Positions 8,832 to 19,477 of a stretch of DNA of 64,000 nucleotides are shown in pieces. Where the stretch lies: contig NZ_JAGSHX010000006.1 in NCBI RefSeq assembly GCF_018138715.1, positions 930,001 through 994,000 on the forward strand, in the 5' to 3' direction. How positions within the stretch are numbered: position 1 is the first letter of the stretch; each line of letters starts with the position of its first letter. Below the pieces are notes generated by a model. It searched no databases. It was given only the letters and a program-made list of their open reading frames with translations, and had not been told where the DNA came from. Origin of the DNA: Streptomyces asiaticus. Its GTDB lineage: Bacteria > Actinomycetota > Actinomycetes > Streptomycetales > Streptomycetaceae. The position numbers were made by a program, and so were the translations under genes.

Positions 8832-10220
8832 CTACCGCCTCTCTGCCGAAATGGGATCGGGGGTTTCCTCCGGGGGTACCGACTCCTCCGGGGCCGCCGG
8901 CTCCGGCTCATGGAACTTCGGATTCACCGGACGTACCAGCTCGTTCGCGATGAAGCCGATGACGAGCAGACCCACCATCAGCGAGAACGAGAAGGTGTAG
9001 AGAGCCGGGCCGGAACGCCCGTCCTCATGCGCGGAATCCGCGATGGAATCGACGATGAGCGGTCCGGCGACTCCGGCGACCGACCACGCGGTCAGCAGCC
9101 GGCCGTGGATCGCGCCGACCTGGTAGGTGCCGAACAGGTCCTTGAGATAGGCCGGAACGGTGGCGAAGCCACCGCCGTAGAACGACAGGATCACCATCGT
9201 CGAGGCGACGAACAGCGCGGTGCTGCTGTCCTTCTCGAGCATGATGGTGAGGTAGAGCAGTGCTCCGGCGCCCAGGTACAGCCGGTAGATGTTCTTCCGG
9301 CCCACCACGTCGGAGACCGAGGACCACACGAAGCGACCGGCCATGTTGGCCAGGGACAGCAGCGCGACAAACCCGGTGGCGGCGCTCGCGCTCACCGGGC
9401 TCGCGGTGTCGTGGAAGAAGTCCTGGATCATCGGGGCGGCCTTCTCCAGGATCCCGATACCAGCAGTAACGTTCATGCACAGCACGACCCAGAGCAGCCA
9501 GAACTGCGGCGTCCGCACCGCGTTCCTGGCCGATACGTTCGCGGTGGTGACGAGCCGCTTGCCCGCGTCGACGCGGGGCGTCCAGCCGGCCGGCCGCCAG
9601 CCCTCCGGCGGCACCCTCACCAGCACCACGCCCAGCGACATGAACACGGCGTAGGCCAGGCCGTGCACCAGGAACGTCTTGGCGATGCCGCTGGTGTCAC
9701 TGCCGAACGCCTTGAGCATCTCCGTCGACCAGGGAGAGGCGATCAGCGCGCCACCGCCGAAACCCATGATTGCCGTACCGGTGGCCATGCCCGGCCGGTC
9801 CGGGAACCACTTCATCAAGGTGGACACCGGTGCGATATACCCGATGCCGAGGCCGACTCCGCCGATGCCGCCGTAGCCGAGAACGACCAGCCAGTAATTG
9901 CGGGTGGCGACGCCGAGTGCGGCGACCAGGAAGCCGGTCGAGAAGGCCACGAGCGCCACGAACATGGCCCAGCGCGGCCCTTTTCGCTCCACCAGCGTTC
10001 CCCCGAACGCGGCGGAGAGACCGAGTACCAGAATGCCGATCTGGAACGGAAGGGCACTAGCCGTGCCCGAGATGTCCAGGGAATCTTCCAACGGAATCTT
10101 AAAGACACTCCAGGCGTACGCCTGGCCGATGGAGAAGTGAATCGCTAGTGCCGCCGGAGGAATCAGCCAACGATTCCAGCCCGCGCCTGCGACGATGCGA
10201 GAGCGGTCGAGAAAACCCAC
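8832..10220 (-). CDS. OFA-family MFS transporter (oxalate/formate antiporter-like)
   Basis: A 462-residue carrier with about twelve hydrophobic segments. Family features are the start WLIPPAALAIHFSIGQAYAW, the motif-A-like loop VERKGPRWAM after the second span, and YIAPVSTLMKWFPDRPGMA. OFA members exchange or import small carboxylates such as oxalate, formate, lactate or pyruvate across the plasma membrane. It is followed by the small subunit gene. It is divergent from a DUF485/acetate-symporter operon, so both sides of the 539-bp gap concern organic acids. The substrate cannot be fixed from sequence alone. Confidence 0.88.
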   Translation of the reverse strand: MGFLDRSRIVAGAGWNRWLIPPAALAIHFSIGQAYAWSVFKIPLEDSLDISGTASALPFQIGILVLGLSAAFGGTLVERKGPRWAMFVALVAFSTGFLVAALGVATRNYWLVVLGYGGIGGVGLGIGYIAPVSTLMKWFPDRPGMATGTAIMGFGGGALIASPWSTEMLKAFGSDTSGIAKTFLVHGLAYAVFMSLGVVLVRVPPEGWRPAGWTPRVDAGKRLVTTANVSARNAVRTPQFWLLWVVLCMNVTAGIGILEKAAPMIQDFFHDTASPVSASAATGFVALLSLANMAGRFVWSSVSDVVGRKNIYRLYLGAGALLYLTIMLEKDSSTALFVASTMVILSFYGGGFATVPAYLKDLFGTYQVGAIHGRLLTAWSVAGVAGPLIVDSIADSAHEDGRSGPALYTFSFSLMVGLLVIGFIANELVRPVNPKFHEPEPAAPEESVPPEETPDPISAERR

Positions 10221-10635
10221 AGATCAACCTACCTCCGGCTTCTTGGAAACACCCCCGCAGACTGCATTCCTTGACCCATCCAAACACCTCGGGGGAGGGA
10301 GTGGCGAGCCGGGAGCTGCCGTCATATGCCAACGGCAGACGCGCTGCCCAGACGACATGCTCACCGCACTCATGCTCGCGCACGATGGGACGTTCTACCC
10401 GAGGTGAGGTTCTACCAGTGGCGACACTTGGGACACAACGCCGGGTGCCGAAATGTCCTCAAGGCGCAACCCTGGACACCCGTTGTCAACCTGACACCAA
10501 GTCAAAATGGACAACACGGGAAGGTAGGACAAAGTATTGGTTCAGCGACCTCTCCCACTATATTCGAGATCGCACCGAAGCCGGATGCACACCCTGACAT
10601 GTGCCTACCTGCCCCGGCGAGGAGCAGGGTGCCAC
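10221..10635. other. Long divergent intergenic region without a recognised gene
   Basis: This is most of the 539-bp gap between the divergent organic-acid transporter operons. Base composition is visibly lower in GC than in the genes (for example around 10490-10530), as expected of a control region. No open frame here looks like a real gene and no clear palindromic operator was identified. Confidence 0.5.
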
Positions 10636-10663
10636 GTTGACTGCGTCCGGCGCCTTACTACAC
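10636..10663 (+). promoter_or_regulatory. Candidate promoter of the DUF485-symporter operon
   Basis: TTGACT (10636-10641), a 16-nt spacer, then TACACT (10658-10663). This is a good match to a HrdB-type promoter, about 97 nt before the ATG at 10760. Confidence 0.5.
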
Positions 10664-10759
10664 TTACCGCGTCAAGGGCCCGCCGGTTGCCCTCCCCTGA
10701 CGCCCGAGCACGGGCACCCCCGAACCGACGTTTTCGTCAGAAAAACCCCGGAGAAAACC

Positions 10760-11155
10760 ATGAATAAATCGGTGCGATCGCCCGCTTCCTTGCCATCCGA
10801 GCGGGCCACCGGAACGGGGTTCGCCGATCGCGGTGACGACATCGGGGAGCCCGACTTCGAGGCGATCCAGCAGAGCCCGGAGTTCAAACTCCTGCGCAAA
10901 AGACTGCTCTGGTTCATTTTCCCGATGAGCGCGTTCTTCTTGTGCTGGTACATGACCTTCGTTCTCTTCTCGGCCTACGACCACGACTTCATGAGCCGCA
11001 AGCTGTTCGGCGCGGTCAACACCGGCACCGTTTTCGGTCTGCTTCAGTTCGTGACGACCATGGTGATCGTCCTGACATACCGGCGCTTCGCGCGCAAGAA
11101 ACTTGATCCCCAGGTGGACACGATCCACGAGCTGGCGGGAGTCGGCAAGGAATGA
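10760..11155 (+). CDS. DUF485 membrane protein (symporter partner, YjcH-like)
   Basis: A 131-residue protein whose C-terminal part is DUF485. Two hydrophobic segments, FIFPMSAFFLCWYMTFVLFS and VFGLLQFVTTMVIVLTYRRF, flank a short loop. The start at 10760 is preceded by GGAG. DUF485 genes commonly precede acetate/solute:cation symporters, and here the stop overlaps the symporter ATG by 4 bp. The product is probably an accessory subunit or assembly helper of that carrier. The first 50 residues are polar and variable. Confidence 0.85.
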   Translation: MNKSVRSPASLPSERATGTGFADRGDDIGEPDFEAIQQSPEFKLLRKRLLWFIFPMSAFFLCWYMTFVLFSAYDHDFMSRKLFGAVNTGTVFGLLQFVTTMVIVLTYRRFARKKLDPQVDTIHELAGVGKE

Positions 11156-12747
11156 CAGTGCAGATCGCAGCCCGCACGACCGGCAGCCCGATGATCAACC
11201 TGAGCGTCTTCTTCGCTTTTGTCGTCATCACGCTGTTCGTCGTCTACAAGGCCACCAACAGAAATTCGACCACCTCCGACTACTACGCCGCGGGCAGCGC
11301 CTTCAGCGGCGTCCAGAACGGCATCGCCCTCTCCGGCGACTTCCTCTCCGCCGCCTCCTTCCTCGGCATCTCGGGAGCGATCGCCGTCCACGGCTACGAC
11401 GGGTTCCTCTACTCCGTGGGGTGGCTGGTGGCCTGGCTGGTCGCCCTGCTGCTCGTCGGTGAACGGCTCCGCAACACCGGGCGGTTCACGGTCGGCGATG
11501 TGATGGCCTACCGCATGAAGCAGCGCCCGGTGCGCGCTGCGGCGGCCAACGCCACCCTGGTGATCACGTTCTTCTACATGCTCGCCCAGATGGCCGGCGC
11601 GGGTGGTCTGATCGCCCTGCTGCTCGATGTGCACAGCAAGGGCGGGCAGGCCCTCATCATCACCGGCGTCGGCCTCGTGATGGTCTTCTACGTCCTGGTG
11701 GGCGGCATGAAGGGCACGACCTGGGTGCAGATCATCAAGGCGGGCCTGCTGCTGATCTGCGTGACCTTCATGAGCGTGTTCCTGCTCGGCAAGTTCGGGT
11801 TCAGCCTCTCGGCGATCCTCGACCAGGCGTCCCAGAACAGCCCGCTGGGCGGCGACCTGCTCAACCCGGGCGGCTGGTACGGCAGCAATGCGATGGACCA
11901 GCTCGACTTCGTCTCGCTCTCCCTGGCGCTGGTCCTCGGCATCTCCAGCCTGCCGCACGTGCTGATGCGCTTCTACACCGTGCCGGACGCCAAGGAGGCC
12001 CGGCGCTCGGTGGTGTGGTGCTCCTGGTCGATGTTCATCTTCTATCTGTCGATCCTGCTCGTCGGGTACGGCGCCACCGCGCTGGTCGGTACGGACAAGA
12101 TCGTGAAGGCGCCCGGCGGCGAGAACTCCGCCGCTCCCCTGCTCGCCTTCGAGATCGGCGGTGCGATGCTCCTGGGCATCGTCTCCGCGGTGGCTTTCGC
12201 GACGATCCTGGCGGTGGTGGCCGGGCTGACCCTGGCCGCCTCGGCCTCGTTCGCCCATGACGTGTACGCCAATGTGATCCGGCGCGGAAAGGCCGATCCG
12301 CGGTCCGAGATCCGGGTCGCCCGTCTGACGGCGCTCGTGATCGGCTTCCTGGCCATCCTCGGCGGCATCGTCACCAACGGCCAGAACGTCGCGTTCCTGG
12401 TGTCGCTGGCCCTGGCGCTCGCCGCGTCCGCCAATCTGCCTACGATCCTCTACACGCTGTTCTGGAAGCGTTTCAACACGACCGGGACGCTGTGGAGCAT
12501 CTACGGCGGGCTGGTGTCCGGCCTGGTGCTCATCATCTTCTCCCCGGCCATCTCGGGCAGTTCCACGTCCATCGTCAAGGGCGTGGACTTCCACTGGTTC
12601 CCGCTCACCAACCCCGGCCTGGTGTCCATTCCGCTCTCCTTCCTCTGCGGCTTCCTCGGCACGGTCTTCAGCAAGGAGCCCGCCGACCCCAAGAAGCAGG
12701 CGGAGATGGAAGTGCGGTCGCTGACCGGCATCGGTTCGAAGGCTTAA
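11152..12747 (+). CDS. actP: Solute:sodium symporter, acetate permease type
   Basis: A 531-residue SSS-family symporter with about 13 membrane spans. Typical stretches are YYAAGSAFSGVQNGIALSGD near the N-terminus, FLGISGAIAVHGYDGFLYSV and LTLAASASFAHDVYANVI. By family and by its DUF485 partner it should import acetate or a related short monocarboxylate with sodium. The ATG at 11152 overlaps the DUF485 stop. However, AAGGA lies only 2 nt before that ATG and 6 nt before the in-frame GTG at 11158, so the true start may be 11158. The gene symbol follows the closest described role and is tentative. Confidence 0.88.
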   Translation: MTVQIAARTTGSPMINLSVFFAFVVITLFVVYKATNRNSTTSDYYAAGSAFSGVQNGIALSGDFLSAASFLGISGAIAVHGYDGFLYSVGWLVAWLVALLLVGERLRNTGRFTVGDVMAYRMKQRPVRAAAANATLVITFFYMLAQMAGAGGLIALLLDVHSKGGQALIITGVGLVMVFYVLVGGMKGTTWVQIIKAGLLLICVTFMSVFLLGKFGFSLSAILDQASQNSPLGGDLLNPGGWYGSNAMDQLDFVSLSLALVLGISSLPHVLMRFYTVPDAKEARRSVVWCSWSMFIFYLSILLVGYGATALVGTDKIVKAPGGENSAAPLLAFEIGGAMLLGIVSAVAFATILAVVAGLTLAASASFAHDVYANVIRRGKADPRSEIRVARLTALVIGFLAILGGIVTNGQNVAFLVSLALALAASANLPTILYTLFWKRFNTTGTLWSIYGGLVSGLVLIIFSPAISGSSTSIVKGVDFHWFPLTNPGLVSIPLSFLCGFLGTVFSKEPADPKKQAEMEVRSLTGIGSKA

Positions 12748-12761
12748 GCGACAGGGCCGTG

Positions 12762-12777
12762 GGCGGCCGGGGCCGCC
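12762..12777. terminator. Hairpin between convergent genes
   Basis: GGCGGCC (12762-12768) pairs with GGCCGCC (12771-12777) around a 2-nt gap. It lies right between the convergent symporter and membrane-protein genes and touches the stop of the latter, so it may act in both directions. Confidence 0.5.
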
Positions 12778-13328
12778 TACGGCCGACGGGCCGTTCCGGG
12801 GGTGTTTTCGGTGTCCCTCAGGACCTCCGACGGCGCGACCCGGGCCGAGGAACTCGGCGCCGCCGACCGGCCGCGGGTGGGCACCTTCGCGCCGTCCCGG
12901 GGGCTGGACGTCTCGCTCCCGGGCCCGCGGCCGGGGCGCTGACCGGCGGACTCCGACGGCGCCGAGGGGATGGGTGAATCCGAGGGACCGCCGGAAGCCG
13001 ACGGGAGCGGAGGCGTCGTACGGCCGGTCGCGGGGGGCGGGGCGAGCGGGACCGTCGGGCGCGCGGGTGGCTCGGGCGCCGCCGCGCGGAGCGGCAGCGC
13101 GAGGAGAGCGGCCACGGCGCAGGACGCCCCGACCCCGGCCGCGGTGCGGAGCAGCTTGCGGCGGGTCGCGGCACGGCGGATGGCCTCGTACCGCCCGGGC
13201 GGCGGGCCGAGGTAGTCGGAGGGGGGCCGCAGGATCACCGCGAGGGGGTCGTCGGGCTCCCGTTCGGGGCCGATGTGCTCCGGCTCCGGGCCGTTGTGCT
13301 CCGGGCCGTCCTCAAAGCGTGGGGTCAA
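12777..13328 (-). CDS. Membrane-anchored Pro/Ser-rich protein overlapping an ECF sigma gene
   Basis: A 183-residue protein of unknown function. A short acidic cytoplasmic part (about 65 residues, with LAVILRPPSDYLGPPPGRYE) is followed by one hydrophobic span near residues 65-85 and a Pro/Ser/Ala-rich tail of about 100 residues, probably outside the cell. The start is a TTG at 13328 with GAGGAG just upstream, overlapping the sigma gene end by 17 bp. Tight coupling to an ECF sigma factor and a single span resemble an anti-sigma or sensor partner, but no zinc-binding anti-sigma motif is seen. That role is inference only. Confidence 0.7.
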   Translation of the reverse strand: MTPRFEDGPEHNGPEPEHIGPEREPDDPLAVILRPPSDYLGPPPGRYEAIRRAATRRKLLRTAAGVGASCAVAALLALPLRAAAPEPPARPTVPLAPPPATGRTTPPLPSASGGPSDSPIPSAPSESAGQRPGRGPGSETSSPRDGAKVPTRGRSAAPSSSARVAPSEVLRDTENTPGTARRP

Positions 13329-13827
13329 GGCTTCTCCTCAGGTGGACGCGGAGCAGTTCCCGGGCCGCGTGGAGGTCGGCCTTGACGGTTCCTTCCTTGC
13401 GCCCGGTCAGTACGGACACCTCCCGGATCGGCATGTCAGCGTAGTAGTGCAGCAGGATCGGGACGCGCAGCCGTTCCGGCAGCGACTGCACGAGCAGGCG
13501 CACCGAGGGGTCGGACTGTTCGGTGTGGGGGCGGACGGCGGCTTCCGTGGTGGCACGGCGCATGGCCCTGCGCTCGCGCTGCACCTTGCGCCAGTGGTCC
13601 CGGACGAGATTGGCCGCGGTGACGTAGAGGAAGCCACGGGGCTCCTCCACGGACGTCCAGCGGGCCCAGAGCCGGGTGAACGCCTCGGAGGCGATCTCAT
13701 GGGCCGTCTCGTCGTCGTCGACGAGACGGCGGCACCAGCCGGCCAGGCGCGGGTAGAGGGCGGCGAACAGCTCGGACGCCGCCCTGTCACGGGACCGTTT
13801 CAACGCACTCCATGGTCGTGACGGCAC
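13312..13827 (-). CDS. ECF-type RNA polymerase sigma factor
   Basis: A 171-residue group 4 sigma factor. Region 2 spans about residues 15-80, with DDDETAHEIASEAFTRLWAR and EEPRGFLYVTAANLVRDHWR. Region 4 lies at about 105-165, with LPERLRVPILLHYYADMPIR and GRKEGTVKADLHAARELLR. It directs RNA polymerase to a small set of promoters. The GTG start at 13827 has no strong ribosome site, so the first residues are uncertain. The next gene overlaps it and codes for a single-span membrane protein, a common place for a cognate regulator. Confidence 0.88.
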   Translation of the reverse strand: MPSRPWSALKRSRDRAASELFAALYPRLAGWCRRLVDDDETAHEIASEAFTRLWARWTSVEEPRGFLYVTAANLVRDHWRKVQRERRAMRRATTEAAVRPHTEQSDPSVRLLVQSLPERLRVPILLHYYADMPIREVSVLTGRKEGTVKADLHAARELLRVHLRRSLDPTL

Positions 13828-13918
13828 TCGGCCGTGAGGGCACTTCGTCAGGGAAGGACCCCGGGCCGGCGGTGTGGGTTCCGTTGGGCCCGGGATCCGG
13901 GGGTGGGTCAGGGTCCTG

Positions 13919-13958
13919 CGGACGTCAGCGTGGCGAAGCGGACGTCAGCGTGGCGAAG
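13919..13958. repeat. 20-bp perfect tandem duplication at a gene end
   Basis: CGGACGTCAGCGTGGCGAAG occurs twice in direct succession (13919-13938 and 13939-13958). It covers the last codons and stop of the sortase gene. Because 20 is not a multiple of three, the second copy is read in another frame. Confidence 0.9.
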
Positions 13959-14536
13959 ACGATCACGTTGTCGAGGTAGCCGTCGCCGGAGCGCGGGCCG
14001 CCACAGGTGATCAGCCGCAACTCCGGGCGGTCCACGTTCCCGTAGACCTCGTCCGCCGGGAAGTCCGCCTTGGCGACGGTCCGTACGGCGCTGACGGCGA
14101 ACCGTGCCGCCGTGCCGTTCTCCAGGCGTGCCTCGATCCGGTCGCCGCGGCGCAGCCGCGCCAGGTGACGGAAGACCCCGTCGCCATAGGCGCCGACCGT
14201 GACGTGGCCGAGGACGACCGACGGGCCGAGCTGCCCCGGTGTCGGCGAGTGCCGGTACCAGCCCGCGCGGTCGTGGGCCGTGACCGGCGGGACCGCCACG
14301 CTCCCGTCCGGCGCCAGCCCCAGCCGGATGACCGGGGTGTCGACGCCGATGGCCGGGATCCGCAGCCCGACCGGGACCGAACGCCCAAGGGGCCGCGCCG
14401 CCTGCACGGGGGTCGGCGGTGGCCTCCTCCCGGAGTGCGGTGCGGCCGTGGTCCGCCGGGCCGGGTGGCCGCCGCAGCCCGCGAGCAGCGAGGCCATCGC
14501 CGCGGTGGCGAAGGCGCGCCTGGAGAACGGGGTCAT
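13925..14536 (-). CDS. Class F sortase
   Basis: A 203-residue secreted transpeptidase. The N-terminus has a lipobox-like SLLAGC (Cys 21). The sortase barrel follows, with RIPAIGVDTPVI, the catalytic His 111 in VVLGHV and the catalytic Cys 178 in LITCGG, then GYLDNVIVFA. Class F sortases are typical of actinobacteria and link proteins with an LPXTG-like signal to the wall. The start at 14536 overlaps by 4 bp the stop of the upstream gene, which codes for a plausible substrate. The C-terminus is altered by a 20-bp tandem repeat. Confidence 0.9.
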   Translation of the reverse strand: MTPFSRRAFATAAMASLLAGCGGHPARRTTAAPHSGRRPPPTPVQAARPLGRSVPVGLRIPAIGVDTPVIRLGLAPDGSVAVPPVTAHDRAGWYRHSPTPGQLGPSVVLGHVTVGAYGDGVFRHLARLRRGDRIEARLENGTAARFAVSAVRTVAKADFPADEVYGNVDRPELRLITCGGPRSGDGYLDNVIVFATLTSASPR

Positions 14537-14913
14537 GCCCCGGTCGCCCGCCGGCGCCGGACGACGAGGACCGCCGCGCCGCCCGCGGCGAGCACCGCGG
14601 CGGCGCCCCCGCCGATCAGCGCGCCCTCGTTCCCGGACGACCCGGAGGACTCGGCCGTCACTCCGGTGTTCGGCGCGCCCTTCGGCACGACGGCGACCTG
14701 GCCGCGGTCCCGCTTCTGGGCCGGTTCCTCCCTCGGGGCCGGGGTCACGGGGGAGGGCGTGCGGGCCGGCGCGTCGCTCGGGACCGGGCCGGCGGAGGCC
14801 GCGGCGGTGCGGCGGGGGGCGGGGGTGGTCGCGTCGTCGGCGAACGCGGGCACGGTGGTCGCCAGTACGGCGGTGCACGCGAGTGTCATCGCGCTGAGGA
14901 CAGTGCGGCGCAT
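14533..14913 (-). CDS. Secreted protein with a C-terminal sorting-like signal
   Basis: A 126-residue protein. A signal peptide occupies residues 1-25 (ending PAFA, cleavage likely after it), then a Pro/Ala/Thr-rich stretch. The C-terminus has APNTG, a spacer, a hydrophobic segment ALIGGGAAAVLAAGGAAVLV and an RRRR tail. This is the layout of a sortase substrate, with APNTG in place of LPXTG. It overlaps the class F sortase gene by 4 bp, so the sortase probably acts on it. It could be a small surface protein; no other domain is seen. Confidence 0.8.
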   Translation of the reverse strand: MRRTVLSAMTLACTAVLATTVPAFADDATTPAPRRTAAASAGPVPSDAPARTPSPVTPAPREEPAQKRDRGQVAVVPKGAPNTGVTAESSGSSGNEGALIGGGAAAVLAAGGAAVLVVRRRRATGA

Positions 14914-15063
14914 GGAGTCGCTCTCTTTCGTCGGTCCGCCCGGCCGTTCGGCGGGCTGGGTTACGGATCGAGCGGAGAGACGAGGCAGCGGCGCGGCGCG
15001 TTGCAAAGAGATGGCAAAGCGTGTCCAGCGGCCCTGCCGGGACGGGCCTTCGGGCGGAAAGAC

Positions 15064-15095
15064 GTCCAGGCCGGCCCGTACGGACCGGCCTGGAC
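15064..15095 (-). terminator. Strong hairpin terminator after katG
   Basis: GTCCAGGCCGG (15064-15074) pairs perfectly with CCGGCCTGGAC (15085-15095). The 10-nt loop itself contains CCGTACGG. It starts 18 bp beyond the katG stop. Confidence 0.75.
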
Positions 15096-15112
15096 GGTGT
15101 GCTCGGAGCGGA

Positions 15113-17341
<2,229 letters not shown>

Positions 17342-17360
17342 CTAGGGCGGATCATGGTGC

Positions 17361-17798
17361 TCAGGAACTGGTGGCGGTGGAACAGTCGGGGCACTGGCCC
17401 CAGTAGATGACCTCGGCCTCGTCGACGGCGAAGCCGTGGTCATCGGACGCGGTCAGGCAGGGTGCCTCACCGGCGGCGCAGTCGACATCGGCGACGGCAC
17501 CACACGACCGGCATACGACGTGGTGGTGGTTGTCCCCGACGCGTCCTTCGAACCGGGCCGGGTTGCCGGCCGGTTCGATGCGGCGTACGAGGCCCGCCGC
17601 GGTCATCGCGTGAAGGGCCTCGTACACGGCCTGGAGGGAGATGTGGCCGACACGGTCGCGCACCCCGGAGGCGATCGCCTCGACCCCGAGGTGATCACCG
17701 TCCCGGACGGTCTCCAGCAAGGCGACACGGGCGGCCGTCACCCGCAGGCCGGCACCGCGCAGCTCCTCGGCAGTGGTCGGAGTCTGGGATGCGGTCAT
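17361..17798 (-). CDS. furA: Fur-family peroxide-responsive repressor of katG
   Basis: A 145-residue metalloregulator. The N-terminal winged helix has LRGAGLRVTAARVALLETV and SLQAVYEALHAMTAAGLVRR. The C-terminal part carries the metal ligands in DNHHHVVCRSCGAVADVDC and the CPDC pair near the end, which would form a structural zinc site. The start at 17798 is chosen over 17873 because the extra N-terminal residues are unlike the family. Its place just before katG matches the FurA/FurS arrangement, in which the repressor controls its own gene and katG. The symbol is given by this context. Confidence 0.88.
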   Translation of the reverse strand: MTASQTPTTAEELRGAGLRVTAARVALLETVRDGDHLGVEAIASGVRDRVGHISLQAVYEALHAMTAAGLVRRIEPAGNPARFEGRVGDNHHHVVCRSCGAVADVDCAAGEAPCLTASDDHGFAVDEAEVIYWGQCPDCSTATSS

Positions 17799-17911
17799 GC
17801 CGCAGAACCTACCCGCACAAACGCGAACGCTACAAGGAAACGAGCCGTTAAAGTCTAGCGCCGCGCGTACCATTTTGTCCTGATTCAGCCCGATTTTATC
17901 CTCCTGGGCCC
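17799..17911 (-). promoter_or_regulatory. Upstream region of the furA-katG operon
   Basis: The only AT-richer stretch nearby is around 17840-17895, upstream of furA. It should hold the operon promoter and a Fur-type operator. No operator could be drawn with confidence by eye. Confidence 0.3.
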
Positions 17912-18973
17912 TCAGAGGCGCTTGGCGCTGCGGAAGAGCCCGGCGTAGAAGCCGTTGCCGTCGATGCGGGAGACACCGCCGTTGTCGCCGATGGTGGGGC
18001 CGTTCTGCTCCTTGCGGCTGGAGACGAACACGCGGTGGCCGTCGGTGTCCAGCCCCAGGTAGAGGGCGACATGGTCCATATGGTCGCCGGTGCGGTGATC
18101 CATCTTGAAGAACAGCAGGTCACCGGGTTGGAGGACATCGATGTTGGTGGGCCGGGTGTACCAGGGGCCGGGGCCCTGGATCTTGATCACATCGACGCCG
18201 ACCTTGGAGCGGGCCATGCCGTTGGCGGTGCGCGGCAGGCCGTCGCCGAGGGTGTTGCTCGCCATCAGGGGGTAGCGGGCCCGGTAGCCCATCACCATGC
18301 GGATGAAGCCGGAGCAGTCCAGCGCCCGGTAGCGCTCCTTGCGCGCGGCCAACGTGGTGCCGTCGCGGAAGGTGTAGGAGATGCCCAGGTAGTCGTAGAA
18401 GTCGTTCTGCTCAAGACGGTCCACGCCGTCCGGTTTGAACGGCCCGAAGACCGCGTCGCCCTCGTACGGGATGCCCTGGGCGTCCTTCTTGACCGGCGCA
18501 CCGGTCACGTACTGGAAGGCGATCGCGAAGAGGTCCTCCTTCTTGCTGCCGTAGTTCTCCTTGAACCAGTCCTTGAACCACTGCTCCTTCTCCGCGCCCT
18601 CGGCCCACGGCTCCGGCATCAGCCGCACCCAGTCCTCGGTGATCACCTTGGACTTGGTGCTGGCGGGCTCGCTGAAGGTGCGGGAGGGGCCGCGCAGGGT
18701 GGCGGTGCGGGCGTGGTCGGTGAAGGTGGCGAGGATCTGGCCGTTGCCGCCGCGCAGGATGGTCCGGGCGGGGTTCTTCAGCCGCTCCCAGGTCTGCTTG
18801 CCGCTCTGCTGGCCGGTGCCGTTCTCCAGGTTCGGCTCGTCGACGACGGCCTGGGTGGCGGGCGTCTTGTCCTGCTCGTCCTTCCTGAGCTCCACGGTCA
18901 GATAGCCGCTGGCGCCGAGCAGCGCGAGCACGGTGACGGCGTGCAGTACGGGGCGTTTCTTCTTCAGTGGCAT
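17912..18973 (-). CDS. Membrane-anchored NlpC/P60-like cysteine peptidase
   Basis: A 353-residue protein with a short N-terminal hydrophobic anchor (residues 9-28), a long unassigned middle and a C-terminal NlpC/P60-like fold. ALDCSGFIRMVMGYR gives the putative catalytic Cys. QPGDLLFFKMDH and GDHMDHVALYLGLD give the putative catalytic His. Such enzymes cut gamma-D-glutamyl bonds, usually in peptidoglycan. It is the last gene of the poly-gamma-glutamate operon, so a role in releasing or trimming that polymer is attractive. This is inference from position; a cell-wall role is the alternative. Confidence 0.78.
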   Translation of the reverse strand: MPLKKKRPVLHAVTVLALLGASGYLTVELRKDEQDKTPATQAVVDEPNLENGTGQQSGKQTWERLKNPARTILRGGNGQILATFTDHARTATLRGPSRTFSEPASTKSKVITEDWVRLMPEPWAEGAEKEQWFKDWFKENYGSKKEDLFAIAFQYVTGAPVKKDAQGIPYEGDAVFGPFKPDGVDRLEQNDFYDYLGISYTFRDGTTLAARKERYRALDCSGFIRMVMGYRARYPLMASNTLGDGLPRTANGMARSKVGVDVIKIQGPGPWYTRPTNIDVLQPGDLLFFKMDHRTGDHMDHVALYLGLDTDGHRVFVSSRKEQNGPTIGDNGGVSRIDGNGFYAGLFRSAKRL

Positions 18974-18994
18974 GGGATCGGCTCCGGTGGTGGG

Positions 18995-19477
18995 TCAGGC
19001 GGACGGCATGACGCCGAGGAGGATTCCGGCGGTGAGGACGACATAGGCCATCAGCGTCACCGACCCGGTGGACAGCAGGGTGGCCCCCCGTGGCTGGCGG
19101 ACCAGCTGGTAGGCGATCAGGCCGGGGACGATGAAGCCGAGGGTCTGGTTCGCGTACATCAGCGGGAACTCGATCGACAGGATGATCATCACGGTCGCCT
19201 GGAGGGTCACGCCGAGCAGCACGACCGCGGCGAAGAGCCGCTTGCCGTAGAGGATCACGTACTTCTGCATCAGCAGCGTGCCCACGTAGGTGAGCACCGT
19301 GACGCCGACGACCATCGCGGCGCGCTGGAGATCCTCGACGAGGGTCAGCGCCAGCCAGCCCGGGGTGATCATGCCGCCGGGCGAGAGGTTGGTGGTCAGG
19401 TAGCAGACCAGAGAGAAGAGCAGCCCGATCGCGATGCCGATGGCGGCGATCTCAGGGGTGAGGACGGAGGGGATCAA
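18995..19477 (-). CDS. pgsC: Poly-gamma-glutamate synthase membrane subunit PgsC/CapC
   Basis: A 160-residue integral membrane protein with about five spans. The family stretches are LFSLVCYLTTNLSPGGMITP, TYVGTLLMQKYVILYGKRLF and FIVPGLIAYQLVRQPRGATL. It forms the polymerase with PgsB at the membrane. A TTG at 19477 is chosen as start. It overlaps the pgsB stop (TTGA), has AGGAG upstream, and gives an N-terminus LIPSVLTPEIAAIG that fits the family. A GTG at 19504 would add nine residues. Confidence 0.87.
   Translation of the reverse strand: MIPSVLTPEIAAIGIAIGLLFSLVCYLTTNLSPGGMITPGWLALTLVEDLQRAAMVVGVTVLTYVGTLLMQKYVILYGKRLFAAVVLLGVTLQATVMIILSIEFPLMYANQTLGFIVPGLIAYQLVRQPRGATLLSTGSVTLMAYVVLTAGILLGVMPSA

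Noticed and set aside
10221..10759. Several short frames in the gap between the organic-acid transporter operons
   Set aside because: They overlap each other in different frames, have no domain or ribosome site, and the DNA looks like a control region.
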